Below are positions 25,302 to 33,623 of a stretch of DNA of 64,000 nt, one piece after another; position 1 is the first letter of the stretch, and each line of letters opens with the position of its first letter. Origin of the DNA: Thalassospira sp. TSL5-1 (lineage in GTDB: Bacteria; Pseudomonadota; Alphaproteobacteria; Rhodospirillales; Thalassospiraceae); assembly GCF_001907695.1 (NCBI RefSeq), contig NZ_KV880637.1, forward strand, positions 682,001-746,000. The letters are read 5' to 3'. The notes beneath the pieces were generated by a model, which saw only the letters and a program-made list of their open reading frames with translations, was not told where the DNA came from and made no database searches. A program made the translations under genes and the position numbers.

Positions 25302-26063
25302 TTAATTTGCCGGGTCAACCTGATAGCGCCCGTCGGATTTGTGCACTTCGGGCGGGATGCGGGTGCGTTCAAAGGCGGCATAAGCATCATACAGGCCCGG
25401 GGCGGGGGTATTGCCGGTGGCATCTTCGGTCAGGGTCTGGCTGTCATCCATTGCGGCCGGTTTTTCAAAAATATGCACCGGAACCGATTGCTGACCGGCG
25501 CGTAAGGCCGCATCGACGAGAAGATAGATCTGTTCGATGTCCTCGTTTTTAAGGGCAATACCGGGGCCGTCGGCGCAATTGCCATGCAGGCTGTAGGTGA
25601 TGGTTGCCCTGGTAGGCGAGGGGGCATCCTCATCGGGCAGCGGGGTAAGGGACAGTTCGACATTTTTCGGGCTGTTGGGGGCCAGATTATCGCGCGAGAT
25701 GGTGTAAACGCCCGGTGGCGGTGTCTGGAAGGTGGCATTGCCGGTTTCGGCATCCTGGCAGAAGGTGGCATCCTGGATTTCGCTGTAGCGATGATCACCG
25801 CGTAACCAGACTTCGATTTCATGATCGGCGGTGAAGGCGCGCAGATAAACCGGGGCGCCAACGGCAATGTTGGCATCCTTCAGGCGTTTTTCCATATCGG
25901 GCAGAACGCGGCTGCGGATGCGGTCGGCGCCAAAGCCGGTTAAGGCGGAAACACGCGCCGTAAAGGCCGAGACATAACCGGGAATAGGGGTGTAGGGCAG
26001 GGCGAAATAGCCTGCCGCGCCCAAAGCGACAACAGTGAAAATTGCGTAAGTACGTGCGCGCAC
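25302..26063 (-). CDS. YafK-like L,D-transpeptidase homologue lacking the catalytic cysteine
   Basis: A 253-residue protein encoded against the direction of all the surrounding phage genes. An N-terminal signal anchor (residues 5-24) sends it to the periplasm. The following region matches the YafK group of YkuD-fold proteins: PVYLRAFTADHEIEVWL (71-87), PPPGVYTISRDNLAPNSP (115-132) and HGNCADGPGIALKNEDIEQI (160-179), then VHIFEKP. In active YafK-type enzymes the motif after HG ends in IGC; here the position of the nucleophilic Cys is Gly168, so it should not be catalytic. It looks like a passenger gene (moron). It might bind peptidoglycan or compete with a host enzyme, but that is speculation. 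A GC-rich promoter-poor gap flanks both sides. Confidence 0.8.
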   Translation of the reverse strand: MRARTYAIFTVVALGAAGYFALPYTPIPGYVSAFTARVSALTGFGADRIRSRVLPDMEKRLKDANIAVGAPVYLRAFTADHEIEVWLRGDHRYSEIQDATFCQDAETGNATFQTPPPGVYTISRDNLAPNSPKNVELSLTPLPDEDAPSPTRATITYSLHGNCADGPGIALKNEDIEQIYLLVDAALRAGQQSVPVHIFEKPAAMDDSQTLTEDATGNTPAPGLYDAYAAFERTRIPPEVHKSDGRYQVDPAN

Positions 26064-26279
26064 CTGGAAGGCTCCGACGGGTTGACGTTGTTATAAATCG
26101 GGGTCGTCCGGCGACCATGAAACAGCCGATTTTTCTGGCCTGCTTGCCAGAATCCGGAATTTGAAATCAAGCATCAAAGCATGACCAGAAAATGACACTT
26201 AACGCAGGAATTAAGGCGGTTGTTGCCTTGTTTCCGGCGCGGGCTGGCGTTTGGGCGTTTTTAGCAAAAAGGGGATGAG

Positions 26280-27095
26280 ATGAGTATTTCGATTGATAAA
26301 AGCTTCATCGAGCATTTTCAGGCCGATGTGCACCAGGCCTATCAGCGCATGGGATCGAAACTGCGCAATACGGTGCGGGTGAAAAATGGGGTGAAAGGGG
26401 CGACAACCACGTTTCAAAGGGTGGGCAAAGGGGTTGCCACCACCAAGGCCCGGCATGGTTATGTGCCGGTGATGAATGTGAACCATGACCCGGTGCGCTG
26501 TGATTTGCAGGATTATTACGCTGGCGACTGGGTGGATGCGCTAGACGAGCTTAAGATCAACCATGATGAAAAAATGGTGCTGGCCAATGCCGGGGCCTAT
26601 GCGCTGGGCCGCAAGACCGACGAGCTGATCATCAAAGCAATGGAAACCGCAGCAACCAAAATCAGCCATGACGACAGGGGACTGGTTTTGGAAAAGATTT
26701 TACGGGCGTTTGAGCAGTTGGGGACAGATGATGTACCTGATGACGGCCAGCGTTATGCCATTGTTGGCTGGAAACAATGGTCGGAGCTTTTGACGATAAG
26801 GGAATTTGCCTCGTCGGATTATGTGGGCAATGAGGATTTGCCCTGGAAGGGCACACAGGCCAAACGCTGGCTGGGCACCCTTTGGATGCCGCATTCGGGC
26901 CTGCCGGAGGTGGACGGGGGACGGGCCTGTTTCTGGTATCACCGCACGGCGATTGGTCATGGCGTGGGGGCGGATGTGCAGACCGACATTACCTGGCATG
27001 GCGACCGGGCGGCGCATTTTATCAGCAATTCCATGAGCCAGGGCGCCACCCTGATTGACGGGGCCGGGGTGGTGTGCCTGCTGGCAAAGGAATAG
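26280..27095 (+). CDS. Major capsid protein
   Basis: A 271-residue protein in the capsid slot after the scaffold. It has the phage-capsid pattern of a family common in alphaproteobacterial podovirus-like elements: an N-terminal helix (FIEHFQADVHQAYQRMGSKL), KGATTTFQRVGKG, the segment HDPVRCDLQDYYAGDWVD, and a long central helical region leading to ADVQTDITWHGDRAAHFI near the end. At 271 residues it is short for a HK97-fold capsid (T7 gp10 is about 345), but within the range for this group. GGGGATGAG precedes ATG 26280. A terminator follows after 33 bases, as is common behind highly expressed capsid genes. Confidence 0.9.
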   Translation: MSISIDKSFIEHFQADVHQAYQRMGSKLRNTVRVKNGVKGATTTFQRVGKGVATTKARHGYVPVMNVNHDPVRCDLQDYYAGDWVDALDELKINHDEKMVLANAGAYALGRKTDELIIKAMETAATKISHDDRGLVLEKILRAFEQLGTDDVPDDGQRYAIVGWKQWSELLTIREFASSDYVGNEDLPWKGTQAKRWLGTLWMPHSGLPEVDGGRACFWYHRTAIGHGVGADVQTDITWHGDRAAHFISNSMSQGATLIDGAGVVCLLAKE

Positions 27096-27128
27096 TAGCG
27101 GTACGCAGATTTACGGCAGGCAGGGGAA

Positions 27129-27157
27129 GGTCGCGACGGAATGTTGCGGCCTTTTTT
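27129..27157 (+). terminator. Terminator after the capsid gene
   Basis: Stem GGTCGCGAC / GTTGCGGCC (two G-T pairs), 5-base loop, then six T residues. Confidence 0.85.
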
Positions 27158-27222
27158 GTGCCTGCCATGTCCCCGGCGGGTGGCCGGGATGATGATTTTG
27201 GCAAAATTCAGGAGCAGTAAAG

Positions 27223-27498
27223 ATGGCGGAAGGTTTTAAGGCCCGGAACCTGAGTGTTCTGGCATATGCCAATGGTTTTACCCTGTGGCATTACATTACC
27301 CCGGATGTGGCAACGGATGTGGACACGGCCAATTATTTTGCCGGGGCACGTGACATGCTACGCCCCGGCGACATCATGTTTGCCAATACCAACCGTGATG
27401 GTGGTGTTTCGGGCGGGATGTTTCTGGTGGTGCAGGCCGATGCCAACGGGGTTGATGTGCGCGACATGACGGCGATTGGCACGACCAATACCGATTGA
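27223..27498 (+). CDS. Small phage protein, possible head decoration or connector accessory
   Basis: A 91-residue protein with an AGGAGCAG ribosome site. It reads as a compact beta-rich domain: YANGFTLWHYITPDVATDV, DMLRPGDIMFANTNRDGG and FLVVQADANGVDVRDMT. It lies alone between two terminators, right after the capsid gene, which suggests a separate high expression level as for decoration or head-fibre proteins. No homologue name comes to mind. Confidence 0.72.
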   Translation: MAEGFKARNLSVLAYANGFTLWHYITPDVATDVDTANYFAGARDMLRPGDIMFANTNRDGGVSGGMFLVVQADANGVDVRDMTAIGTTNTD

Positions 27499-27538
27499 TT
27501 GAAGTTGGCCTGATGATGCGCAGGTCAACGGGAATATC

Positions 27539-27568
27539 GCCCGGTTCAATAGTGAGCCGGGCTTTTTT
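27539..27568 (+). terminator. Terminator before the tail-tube genes
   Basis: Stem GCCCGGTTCA / TGAGCCGGGC (one G-T pair), loop ATAG, then six T residues. Confidence 0.9.
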
Positions 27569-27589
27569 CGTGGGTGAAGGAAGGGAAAA

Positions 27590-28171
27590 ATGGCGCTGAG
27601 CGATGTGGCATTGTGTGCACGGGCACTGGTGATGATTGGTGTGAACCCGATTGCCTCCTTTGCCGAAGAAACGGTGGAGGCGGAGGTGGCGGGCATGCTG
27701 TACCCCGCCCTGCGTGACGGGATGCTGGCGGCTTATCCTTGGCGGTTTGCCGCGCGTGGCACATGGCTGTCGCGCCGGGCGGGGCAGGATGGGGCGGAGG
27801 ATAACCCGCCTGACGGATTGGCAGAATTTGCCCTGCCCGGTGATTTTATCAGGTTGCTGGCGCTGGAAACAGAAGGGGGCGCATTGCCGGAATTTGAACT
27901 GCGCAAGGGCGTTGTCGCCTGTGCCAGCAGGCGTGCCTATTTGCGCTATGTCGGCCGGATGGCGGAGGCATCGTTTCCGGTTTGGTTTGACATGGCCCTG
28001 ATTTCCCGGCTGGCGGCGGAATTTTGCCTGCCCTTAACCGAAAGTACAAGTCGGGCGGAATATTTGCACAAGCGGGCGGATGATTTGTTTCATCAGGCAC
28101 GCCTGGCCGATGCCCAGCAATCAACACCGCGCCGGATAGAGGACTTTCCCCTGTTGGAGGCGCGGGGGTAA
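27590..28171 (+). CDS. Tail tubular protein A (gp11-like)
   Basis: A 193-residue protein that fits the T7 gp11 adaptor, the ring that joins portal and tail. It starts with a short helical segment (LCARALVMIGVNPIASF) typical of tail tube A, followed by YPALRDGMLAAYPWRFAARG, a region found in this family, and ends with a helical bundle segment (AEYLHKRADDLFHQARLADAQQ). Its size equals that of T7 gp11 (196). Its stop overlaps the start of the next gene (TAATG), which suggests coupled translation of the two tail-tube proteins. Confidence 0.9.
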   Translation: MALSDVALCARALVMIGVNPIASFAEETVEAEVAGMLYPALRDGMLAAYPWRFAARGTWLSRRAGQDGAEDNPPDGLAEFALPGDFIRLLALETEGGALPEFELRKGVVACASRRAYLRYVGRMAEASFPVWFDMALISRLAAEFCLPLTESTSRAEYLHKRADDLFHQARLADAQQSTPRRIEDFPLLEARG

Positions 28172-30075
28172 TGGCACGCAGCATTTTGGAAAAAACGACC
28201 TTCAGTGCCGGGGAACTGGCACCGGAATTGTGGGGGCGCGGCGATATTGCCGCCTATCGCAACGGCGCGGCAAAGCTGCGCAATGTGTTTGTGCAGCCAT
28301 CGGGCGGGGTGTGCCGACGGCCCGGCGTGCGCCTGATTGACGAGGTTTCGGGGCCCGTGCGGCTGGTGCCGTTTGAATATAATGTTGATCAGCCGTTTTT
28401 GCTGGTGTTCTGGCATTTGCGGGCCACGGTTTATGCCGGTGATGTGGTGGTGCAGGAATTGACTACACCGTTTGAGGCCAAACATTTGCCGCAAATAAGC
28501 TGGACGCAAAGTGCGGATACATTGCTGGTGGTGCACCCTGATGTGATGCCGATCCGCATTGTGCCAAAGGCGGATGCGGACTGGCTGGTGACAAGCTGGG
28601 TATGGGGGGAAACGAACGTTAGCCGCCAGCAACCCTATTATAAGTTTGCCGAACCCTATGTGTCGATAAAACCATCGGGCACCGGCGGGACCATATCGCT
28701 GGTGGCAAGCGAGGATGTGTTTGTGGCGGGCCATGTCGGCCTGCAATGGCGCATTCGCGGGGTGGAAGGCAAAATTGATAGTGTGAGTGATGGCAAACAC
28801 GCCAAAATGACCTTGCGTGCCAACCTGCCCGACGCCGGGGAAACACAGGATTTTGCCGAACCGGCCTTTTCGGCGGTGCGGGGCTGGCCGCGCAGTGTGA
28901 CATTTCATCAGGACCGGATGGTGATTGGCGGATCGCGCGATTTGCCCAACCGGTTGTGGCTGTCGCATTCGGGGGATTTGTTCAATTTTGAACTGGGCGA
29001 AGGGCTGGATGACGAGGCGATTGAATTTGCCCTGTTGGCCGATCAGGTCAGTGCGATTTCGGCGGTGTTTTCGGGCCGTGATTTGCAGGTTTTTACCAGT
29101 GGGGCGGAATGGATGGTGAGCGGAACACCGCTTACCCCGCAAAATATTCAGGTCACACGGCAAACGCGCATTGGCAGTGCGCCAGATCGCAATGTGCCGC
29201 CGGTTAATATTGACGGGGCAACGGTCTTTGCCGCACGCAATGGCGGCGAAATGCGGGAGTTTTTATTTACCGATCTGGAGCAGGCCTATGGGTCGGCAGA
29301 TTTGGCGTTGCTGTCGGGCCATTTGATCCATTCACCTGTTGATCAGGCCTATGATGCCAACCGGCGGCTTTTGCATGTGGTGATGGGCGATGGCAGCCTT
29401 GCCACCCTGACACTTTATCGTAGCGAGGGGGTAACGGCCTGGAGCAGGCAGGAAACCGACGGATATTTTCGCAATGTCGCGGTGAGTGGCAGTGACGTTT
29501 ACCTGGCGATTGAACGCGACGGGCGGTTTTTTCTGGGCCGGTTTGATGATGGGCTGGGCTTTGACCTGGCAATTGCCGGGAGTGCGGCTGTGTCACAGGA
29601 ACGCTGGGGCCAGTTTGGGCTGCTGGATGGCATGAAGGTGGCGGTGTGGGCCGATGGGCAGCTTTACCGGGATGTGATGGTGGAGGGCGGGAATATCGGC
29701 CTTGCCAGCCCGGCGCGCACGATTGTTGCCGGGCTGCCCTTTCGCCATGAAATTGCTGCCTTGCCGCCGGTGGGCGGGGATGGATCGCGCCCCTATGGCG
29801 GGGCGTGTTTGCGGCTGGTTAGTGCCACCTTTCGGTTGCATGACAGTGCAGGGCTGGCGGTGGATGTGGGGCGCGGAATGCGCGCCATTCCCCTGCACAA
29901 ACCGGCAGCGGGGCGGGTGCTGGATCAGGCAGCGGGATTGTTTCGCGGCGATATTACGGTGCGCGCAATGGGGTGGAAACGCGGCGGGCAGAACGGCCTT
30001 TGGCGCATAGAAGGGGATGTGCCGGGGCCGTTTGTGTTGCTGGGGGTCAGCAGTGAAGTGGGGGTGAATGACTGA
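28171..30075 (+). CDS. Tail tubular protein B (gp12-like nozzle)
   Basis: A 634-residue beta-rich protein, immediately behind gp11-like gene. The N-terminus TFSAGELAPELWGRGDIAAY and the segment NVFVQPSGGVCRRPGVRLI are the hallmarks of podovirus tail-nozzle proteins. The segment WPRSVTFHQDRMVIGGSRDL in the middle is likewise typical. Several WD-like strands suggest a six-fold propeller body. It should form the nozzle through which DNA exits. It is shorter than T7 gp12 (794). The overlap with its neighbours on both ends fits one tightly coupled operon. Confidence 0.92.
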   Translation: MARSILEKTTFSAGELAPELWGRGDIAAYRNGAAKLRNVFVQPSGGVCRRPGVRLIDEVSGPVRLVPFEYNVDQPFLLVFWHLRATVYAGDVVVQELTTPFEAKHLPQISWTQSADTLLVVHPDVMPIRIVPKADADWLVTSWVWGETNVSRQQPYYKFAEPYVSIKPSGTGGTISLVASEDVFVAGHVGLQWRIRGVEGKIDSVSDGKHAKMTLRANLPDAGETQDFAEPAFSAVRGWPRSVTFHQDRMVIGGSRDLPNRLWLSHSGDLFNFELGEGLDDEAIEFALLADQVSAISAVFSGRDLQVFTSGAEWMVSGTPLTPQNIQVTRQTRIGSAPDRNVPPVNIDGATVFAARNGGEMREFLFTDLEQAYGSADLALLSGHLIHSPVDQAYDANRRLLHVVMGDGSLATLTLYRSEGVTAWSRQETDGYFRNVAVSGSDVYLAIERDGRFFLGRFDDGLGFDLAIAGSAAVSQERWGQFGLLDGMKVAVWADGQLYRDVMVEGGNIGLASPARTIVAGLPFRHEIAALPPVGGDGSRPYGGACLRLVSATFRLHDSAGLAVDVGRGMRAIPLHKPAAGRVLDQAAGLFRGDITVRAMGWKRGGQNGLWRIEGDVPGPFVLLGVSSEVGVND

Positions 30076-30524
30076 TGGGCGGATTTTCAAACTGGGCCCC
30101 GGTGATTGCCGGGGCCGTGCAAAGTGGGGCCGAAATTGCCAACAGCCGGGATCAAAGCCGCAAAGCAGAAAAGCGGATTAATGCCGAGCGGGAAAGCCAG
30201 CAACAGGCATTAACGGCGGAAAAGGCGGCAGATGATGCCAAACGCGCCCGCCAATTGCGCGCCCGGCAGGCCAGTCTCAGGGCGCGGCAGGGGGCCTCGG
30301 GGATTGCTGCCGGGGCTACCGGGTCTGCCGAGGCGGTGTTAAGCGGGGCGGCGCGCAGTTTGCTCGATGTGCAGGATGCGGCCAATGGTGCCTATGCAAG
30401 GCAACGCAGTGTGATTGACCGGAACGCGCACTATCGGCGGCAAAGCCTGCTTGATACGTCGCGCTATAATACGCTGTCGCAAATTTCATCGTGGTTTGCA
30501 CGGCGTGATAATTGGGGGAGCTAG
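30075..30524 (+). CDS. Small internal virion protein (gp14-like)
   Basis: A 149-residue protein in the slot of T7 internal virion protein B. It has a short N-terminal hydrophobic part (WAPVIAGAVQSGAEIA), then a long charged helix rich in Glu, Lys, Arg and Ala (about residues 25-70), then an Ala/Gly-rich segment (GASGIAAGATGSAEAVLSGA) and a helical end. This composition is common for gp14-like proteins that leave the head and form the outer-membrane pore. The large partners gp15 and gp16 are missing, so the ejection apparatus may be simplified. The start overlaps the preceding stop (TGATG). Confidence 0.75.
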   Translation: MGGFSNWAPVIAGAVQSGAEIANSRDQSRKAEKRINAERESQQQALTAEKAADDAKRARQLRARQASLRARQGASGIAAGATGSAEAVLSGAARSLLDVQDAANGAYARQRSVIDRNAHYRRQSLLDTSRYNTLSQISSWFARRDNWGS

Positions 30525-30526
30525 GA

Positions 30527-31978
30527 ATGGGGGCGATTTTTGCAGATGGCGCCGTTGCCAGCGTGCGCTTTGCCGGGGATGGTGAAACCCGCGAATTTCC
30601 GTTTGAATTTGGCGTTTTTGCACCGGGCGATGTGACGGTTACGGTTAATGGCCGGATGATAGCCGAAAATATTGACATTACTTTACATAAGGCCCCGGGA
30701 CACAGCAGCGGAGATGGCGGCCAGGCAACCCAGGCGGCCACGGGCGGGCGGGTGACATTTGCCATAGCCCCCGATGACGGGGCGGATATTGTGATTGCGC
30801 GCCGTTTGGGCCTGCGGCGGCTAAGCCATTATGACAGCGGCAGCAGCCTGCGGGCCGATGTGTTAAATGCCGATTTTGATTATGTGCTGGCCGCGTTGGG
30901 CGATGTTGAAGCCGGTTTTGCCAGTACATTGCGCCTGCCCGAAGGCGGGTTAAACGGGGCGGGGGCTCCGGTGGCCGCGCAATTGCCCCCACCCCAGGCC
31001 AACCGGGCGATTATGTGGGATGCAACTGCCCGGCAACTGGTGAATGGACCTGATAGTGCCGCCATTATTGAAGCGGCAAAGGCCGGTGAAACGGCATTGC
31101 GCGCGGCGAACCAGGCCGATAGCGCGGCAGAACTGGCGCGTCAGTCCCTTGCCGGGTTTGTCAGCCAGAGCGCAACGGCGTTGTTGCAGCTGGATTGCCG
31201 GGGACGGCAGGCGCTGGCCTATCAGGATGAAAGGCGCAGCCCCATGATTGATGCACCGGGCAACCGGGTGCTGGATGTGGGGCAAAGCGGGGCGGTGGTG
31301 CGGGTTTCCAATGGCGGGCGGATTACCCTGCCGGCCTGTGCACCGCCGCGAAATGGGGTGACGTTTCGCATTTTCAATGGTGATGGCACGGCAACCGATA
31401 TTGCGGCTGCGGCGGGGGATGTGTTGCATCCGGTGGATGGCGGTGTTGATACGGGTATTTTTGCCCTGCCACTGCGCGGTGATGCGGTGGATGTTTTTTG
31501 TGACGGCACACGCTGGCAGGTGCAGACCATTCGCAGTGGCGGGCCATTGGTGAAAATGCTGCGCACCCAAAAACAGGCGATCCCGGCGGGTGGCGAATTT
31601 GTGGTGGAATGGGACAGCATCATTGAAGACAGCCACGGGCTTTATGATGCGGGAACCGATGGCATCCATGATGTGCCGCCGGGATTTTACCATTTTGACA
31701 TCGGCATTTGCATGGAGCTGGCGGATCAGTCCGTGCAGGGCATGGTGTTTGTCGAACGGTTGGGGGCGGGCGGCTGGAACATGCACCTGCAAGGGGTGGA
31801 TACCCTGCCCAACGGTGCCGATGGCCGCAAGATTTTGCGCTGTAGCGGCATCGCACGCGCCGGAATAGGCACGGATAATGCCTTTCGGGTGCGGGTGGCA
31901 CATGGGGCGAGTGATACCCGCCATATTGTGGCAACCAGCCTGGCAAGCTGGTTTCATGCGGTGCGGCTTAGTGCCTAG
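30527..31978 (+). CDS. Tail fibre protein with T7 gp17-like N-terminus
   Basis: A 483-residue protein. The first 130 residues follow the N-terminal, tail-binding domain of T7 gp17: FAGDGETREFPFEFGVFAPG, DVTVTVNGR and YDSGSSLRADVLNADFDYVL. A coiled-coil-like middle (ETALRAANQADSAAELARQ, about residues 190-210) resembles a shaft. The end has beta-rich motifs without a known receptor-binding name. ATG 30527 is chosen because GGGGGAG lies 6 bases upstream. A terminator follows, and a second fibre-like gene comes next, so this protein could be the adaptor to which the next one attaches. Confidence 0.85.
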   Translation: MGAIFADGAVASVRFAGDGETREFPFEFGVFAPGDVTVTVNGRMIAENIDITLHKAPGHSSGDGGQATQAATGGRVTFAIAPDDGADIVIARRLGLRRLSHYDSGSSLRADVLNADFDYVLAALGDVEAGFASTLRLPEGGLNGAGAPVAAQLPPPQANRAIMWDATARQLVNGPDSAAIIEAAKAGETALRAANQADSAAELARQSLAGFVSQSATALLQLDCRGRQALAYQDERRSPMIDAPGNRVLDVGQSGAVVRVSNGGRITLPACAPPRNGVTFRIFNGDGTATDIAAAAGDVLHPVDGGVDTGIFALPLRGDAVDVFCDGTRWQVQTIRSGGPLVKMLRTQKQAIPAGGEFVVEWDSIIEDSHGLYDAGTDGIHDVPPGFYHFDIGICMELADQSVQGMVFVERLGAGGWNMHLQGVDTLPNGADGRKILRCSGIARAGIGTDNAFRVRVAHGASDTRHIVATSLASWFHAVRLSA

Positions 31979-32005
31979 CGATACGTGATGATTTTGTCAA
32001 ATCGG

Positions 32006-32036
32006 CCCCGTCTATTTTCGTGCAGGCGGGGTTTTT
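32006..32036 (+). terminator. Terminator between the two fibre genes
   Basis: Stem CCCCGTCT / AGGCGGGG (one G-T pair), 10-base loop, then five T residues. Confidence 0.8.
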
Positions 32037-32069
32037 GTTTGCAGCCCATTTGAAAACGGGACCAGTGAT

Positions 32070-33179
32070 ATGGCGATGCGGTTTTTGCCGTTAACGGATT
32101 ATTTGCAGGTGACACGCGCCAGCGACACTATGGCACGCAACGAAAATGGCGTGATTGCAAGTGTTGCGGCCCACCAGCCGGTTTTTGAATTTGATGGCGA
32201 AGGCCGGGCCCTTGGCCTGCGGATTGAGGGGGCATCGGCCAATTTGCTGCGCCATTCCACCGATTTTACCAACGCGATGTGGGAAAAAAGCAGCGGTGTG
32301 ACGGTGCAGCCAAATGCGGGCACAGCGCCGGACGGCAGCAACACTGCCACGCAAATTGATTTTGCCGATGGTACGGCCAACCTTTATCAGCGGGTCGATA
32401 ACCTTGCCGTCGGCACGGTTCATGCCTTTGCCATCTGGATGCGGGCGGTTTCGGGCACGGCGGATATGACGCTGGGCGGGGTGAATGGACCATCGCAACA
32501 TGCGGTAACGCTGGGCGAGAAATGGCAGCGGGTGGGCTTTGCCGAGGCTGCATCGGCCAGCAGTCGTTACCCGAAAATCAGCACGGCGTTAAGCGGGGCA
32601 GGCGCATCGGTTTTGGTGTGGAATGCGCAACTGGAGGCCGCCCCTGTTGCCAGCAGCGACATGATCAGCAATGGTATCCCGGCCGCGCGCAATGGCGATG
32701 ATGTGATGCTGGATTTAACAACCGGCTGGTTTAAGCCCGGCGGTGGAACCCTGTTTTTTGATGTGTCCCTGCCTGCCGCCTGGCAGGGGATTTGGCGGGT
32801 GATGCAGCTTTATTCCGCCAGCCTGAATGATGATCATCTTGATTTGGGATATGACAGTGCGGCCAATCAGTTGCGCATCAGCCTGCGCAAGGGCGGGCAG
32901 CAGATCGTGACGCAATCGCTGTATGGGGCGCTGAATCCCGGTACCGGCAACAGGTTGGCCATTGCCTTTGAGGATGATGAAATTGCCGTTGCCACCATCA
33001 ATGGCGTGTTGACATCGCCGGGCGGCTTTGCCCTGCCGCGCAATTTTCGCCATTTGCGCATTGGGTCCTATGGCGGGGCGTCCGGGTTTTTAAACGGTTA
33101 TGTGCGCGGGCTGTCCTATTGGCCGGGGCGGTTGAATGATGCGCGGCTGCTGGATTTATGTGCGGGTGGTGCGGCGTAA
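32070..33179 (+). CDS. Tail spike/fibre tip with carbohydrate-binding-like domains
   Basis: A 369-residue protein. It contains two beta-sandwich-like domains. The first (about residues 55-200) has the pattern NLLRHSTDFTNAMWEKSSG with APDGSNTATQIDF, which is typical of phage tail modules related to carbohydrate-binding folds. The second (about 215-360) has a ConA/laminin-G-like pattern (GGGTLFFDVSLPA, NRLAIAFEDDEIAVATINGV) and ends with LSYWPGRLNDARLLDLCAG, the common tail of LamG-type domains. It probably recognises a surface polysaccharide. No polysaccharide lyase or esterase motif is visible. It is probably expressed separately because a terminator lies just before it. Confidence 0.78.
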   Translation: MAMRFLPLTDYLQVTRASDTMARNENGVIASVAAHQPVFEFDGEGRALGLRIEGASANLLRHSTDFTNAMWEKSSGVTVQPNAGTAPDGSNTATQIDFADGTANLYQRVDNLAVGTVHAFAIWMRAVSGTADMTLGGVNGPSQHAVTLGEKWQRVGFAEAASASSRYPKISTALSGAGASVLVWNAQLEAAPVASSDMISNGIPAARNGDDVMLDLTTGWFKPGGGTLFFDVSLPAAWQGIWRVMQLYSASLNDDHLDLGYDSAANQLRISLRKGGQQIVTQSLYGALNPGTGNRLAIAFEDDEIAVATINGVLTSPGGFALPRNFRHLRIGSYGGASGFLNGYVRGLSYWPGRLNDARLLDLCAGGAA

Positions 33180-33191
33180 GGGGGGCTGGGT

Positions 33192-33599
33192 ATGATCAAA
33201 ACGGAAGGGGCGGGGAATGGCGCGGGGCAGGACCTGGACGAACGCAACAATGTGCATGATTTCCGGCTGGCGCGGTTGCGCGATGAATTGTTGCGCAGCC
33301 TGCCAACCGACATTCGCCGGGCGCGCAAGGCGTATCACCGGGTGGCCGACGAAGCCGCCGGGGTGATGGATGCCAAGGGGTTTGTCAATTATCAGGCTGC
33401 GTGCAAGGCCGCCCTGGCCCATTTGGAAAGCCTGATCAAGCTGTTGCGCGGGGTGCGCGACGGGGACCTGGCCGGGACCGCGCCAAATGGTGCAACCGGC
33501 ATAGGGAGCGGGCAAAAACAGAACGATGATAACAGCGATGACATTTCCTGCCTGATTGCGGATGCCCGCAAGGCACTGCAACGGGAAGCAGAAGGTTAA
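33192..33599 (+). CDS. Probable small terminase subunit
   Basis: A 135-residue helical protein directly before the large terminase gene, as in T7 (gp18 then gp19). The central region (LRDELLRSLPTDIRRARKAYHRV, then GFVNYQAACKAALAHLESLIKLL) would form the oligomerisation helices, and the tail is acidic and low-complexity (NDDNSDDI). I cannot see a clear helix-turn-helix. The call rests mainly on position and size. Confidence 0.65.
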   Translation: MIKTEGAGNGAGQDLDERNNVHDFRLARLRDELLRSLPTDIRRARKAYHRVADEAAGVMDAKGFVNYQAACKAALAHLESLIKLLRGVRDGDLAGTAPNGATGIGSGQKQNDDNSDDISCLIADARKALQREAEG

Positions 33600-33623
33600 A
33601 GGCAAAGACAAGGGGGCAAAAGC

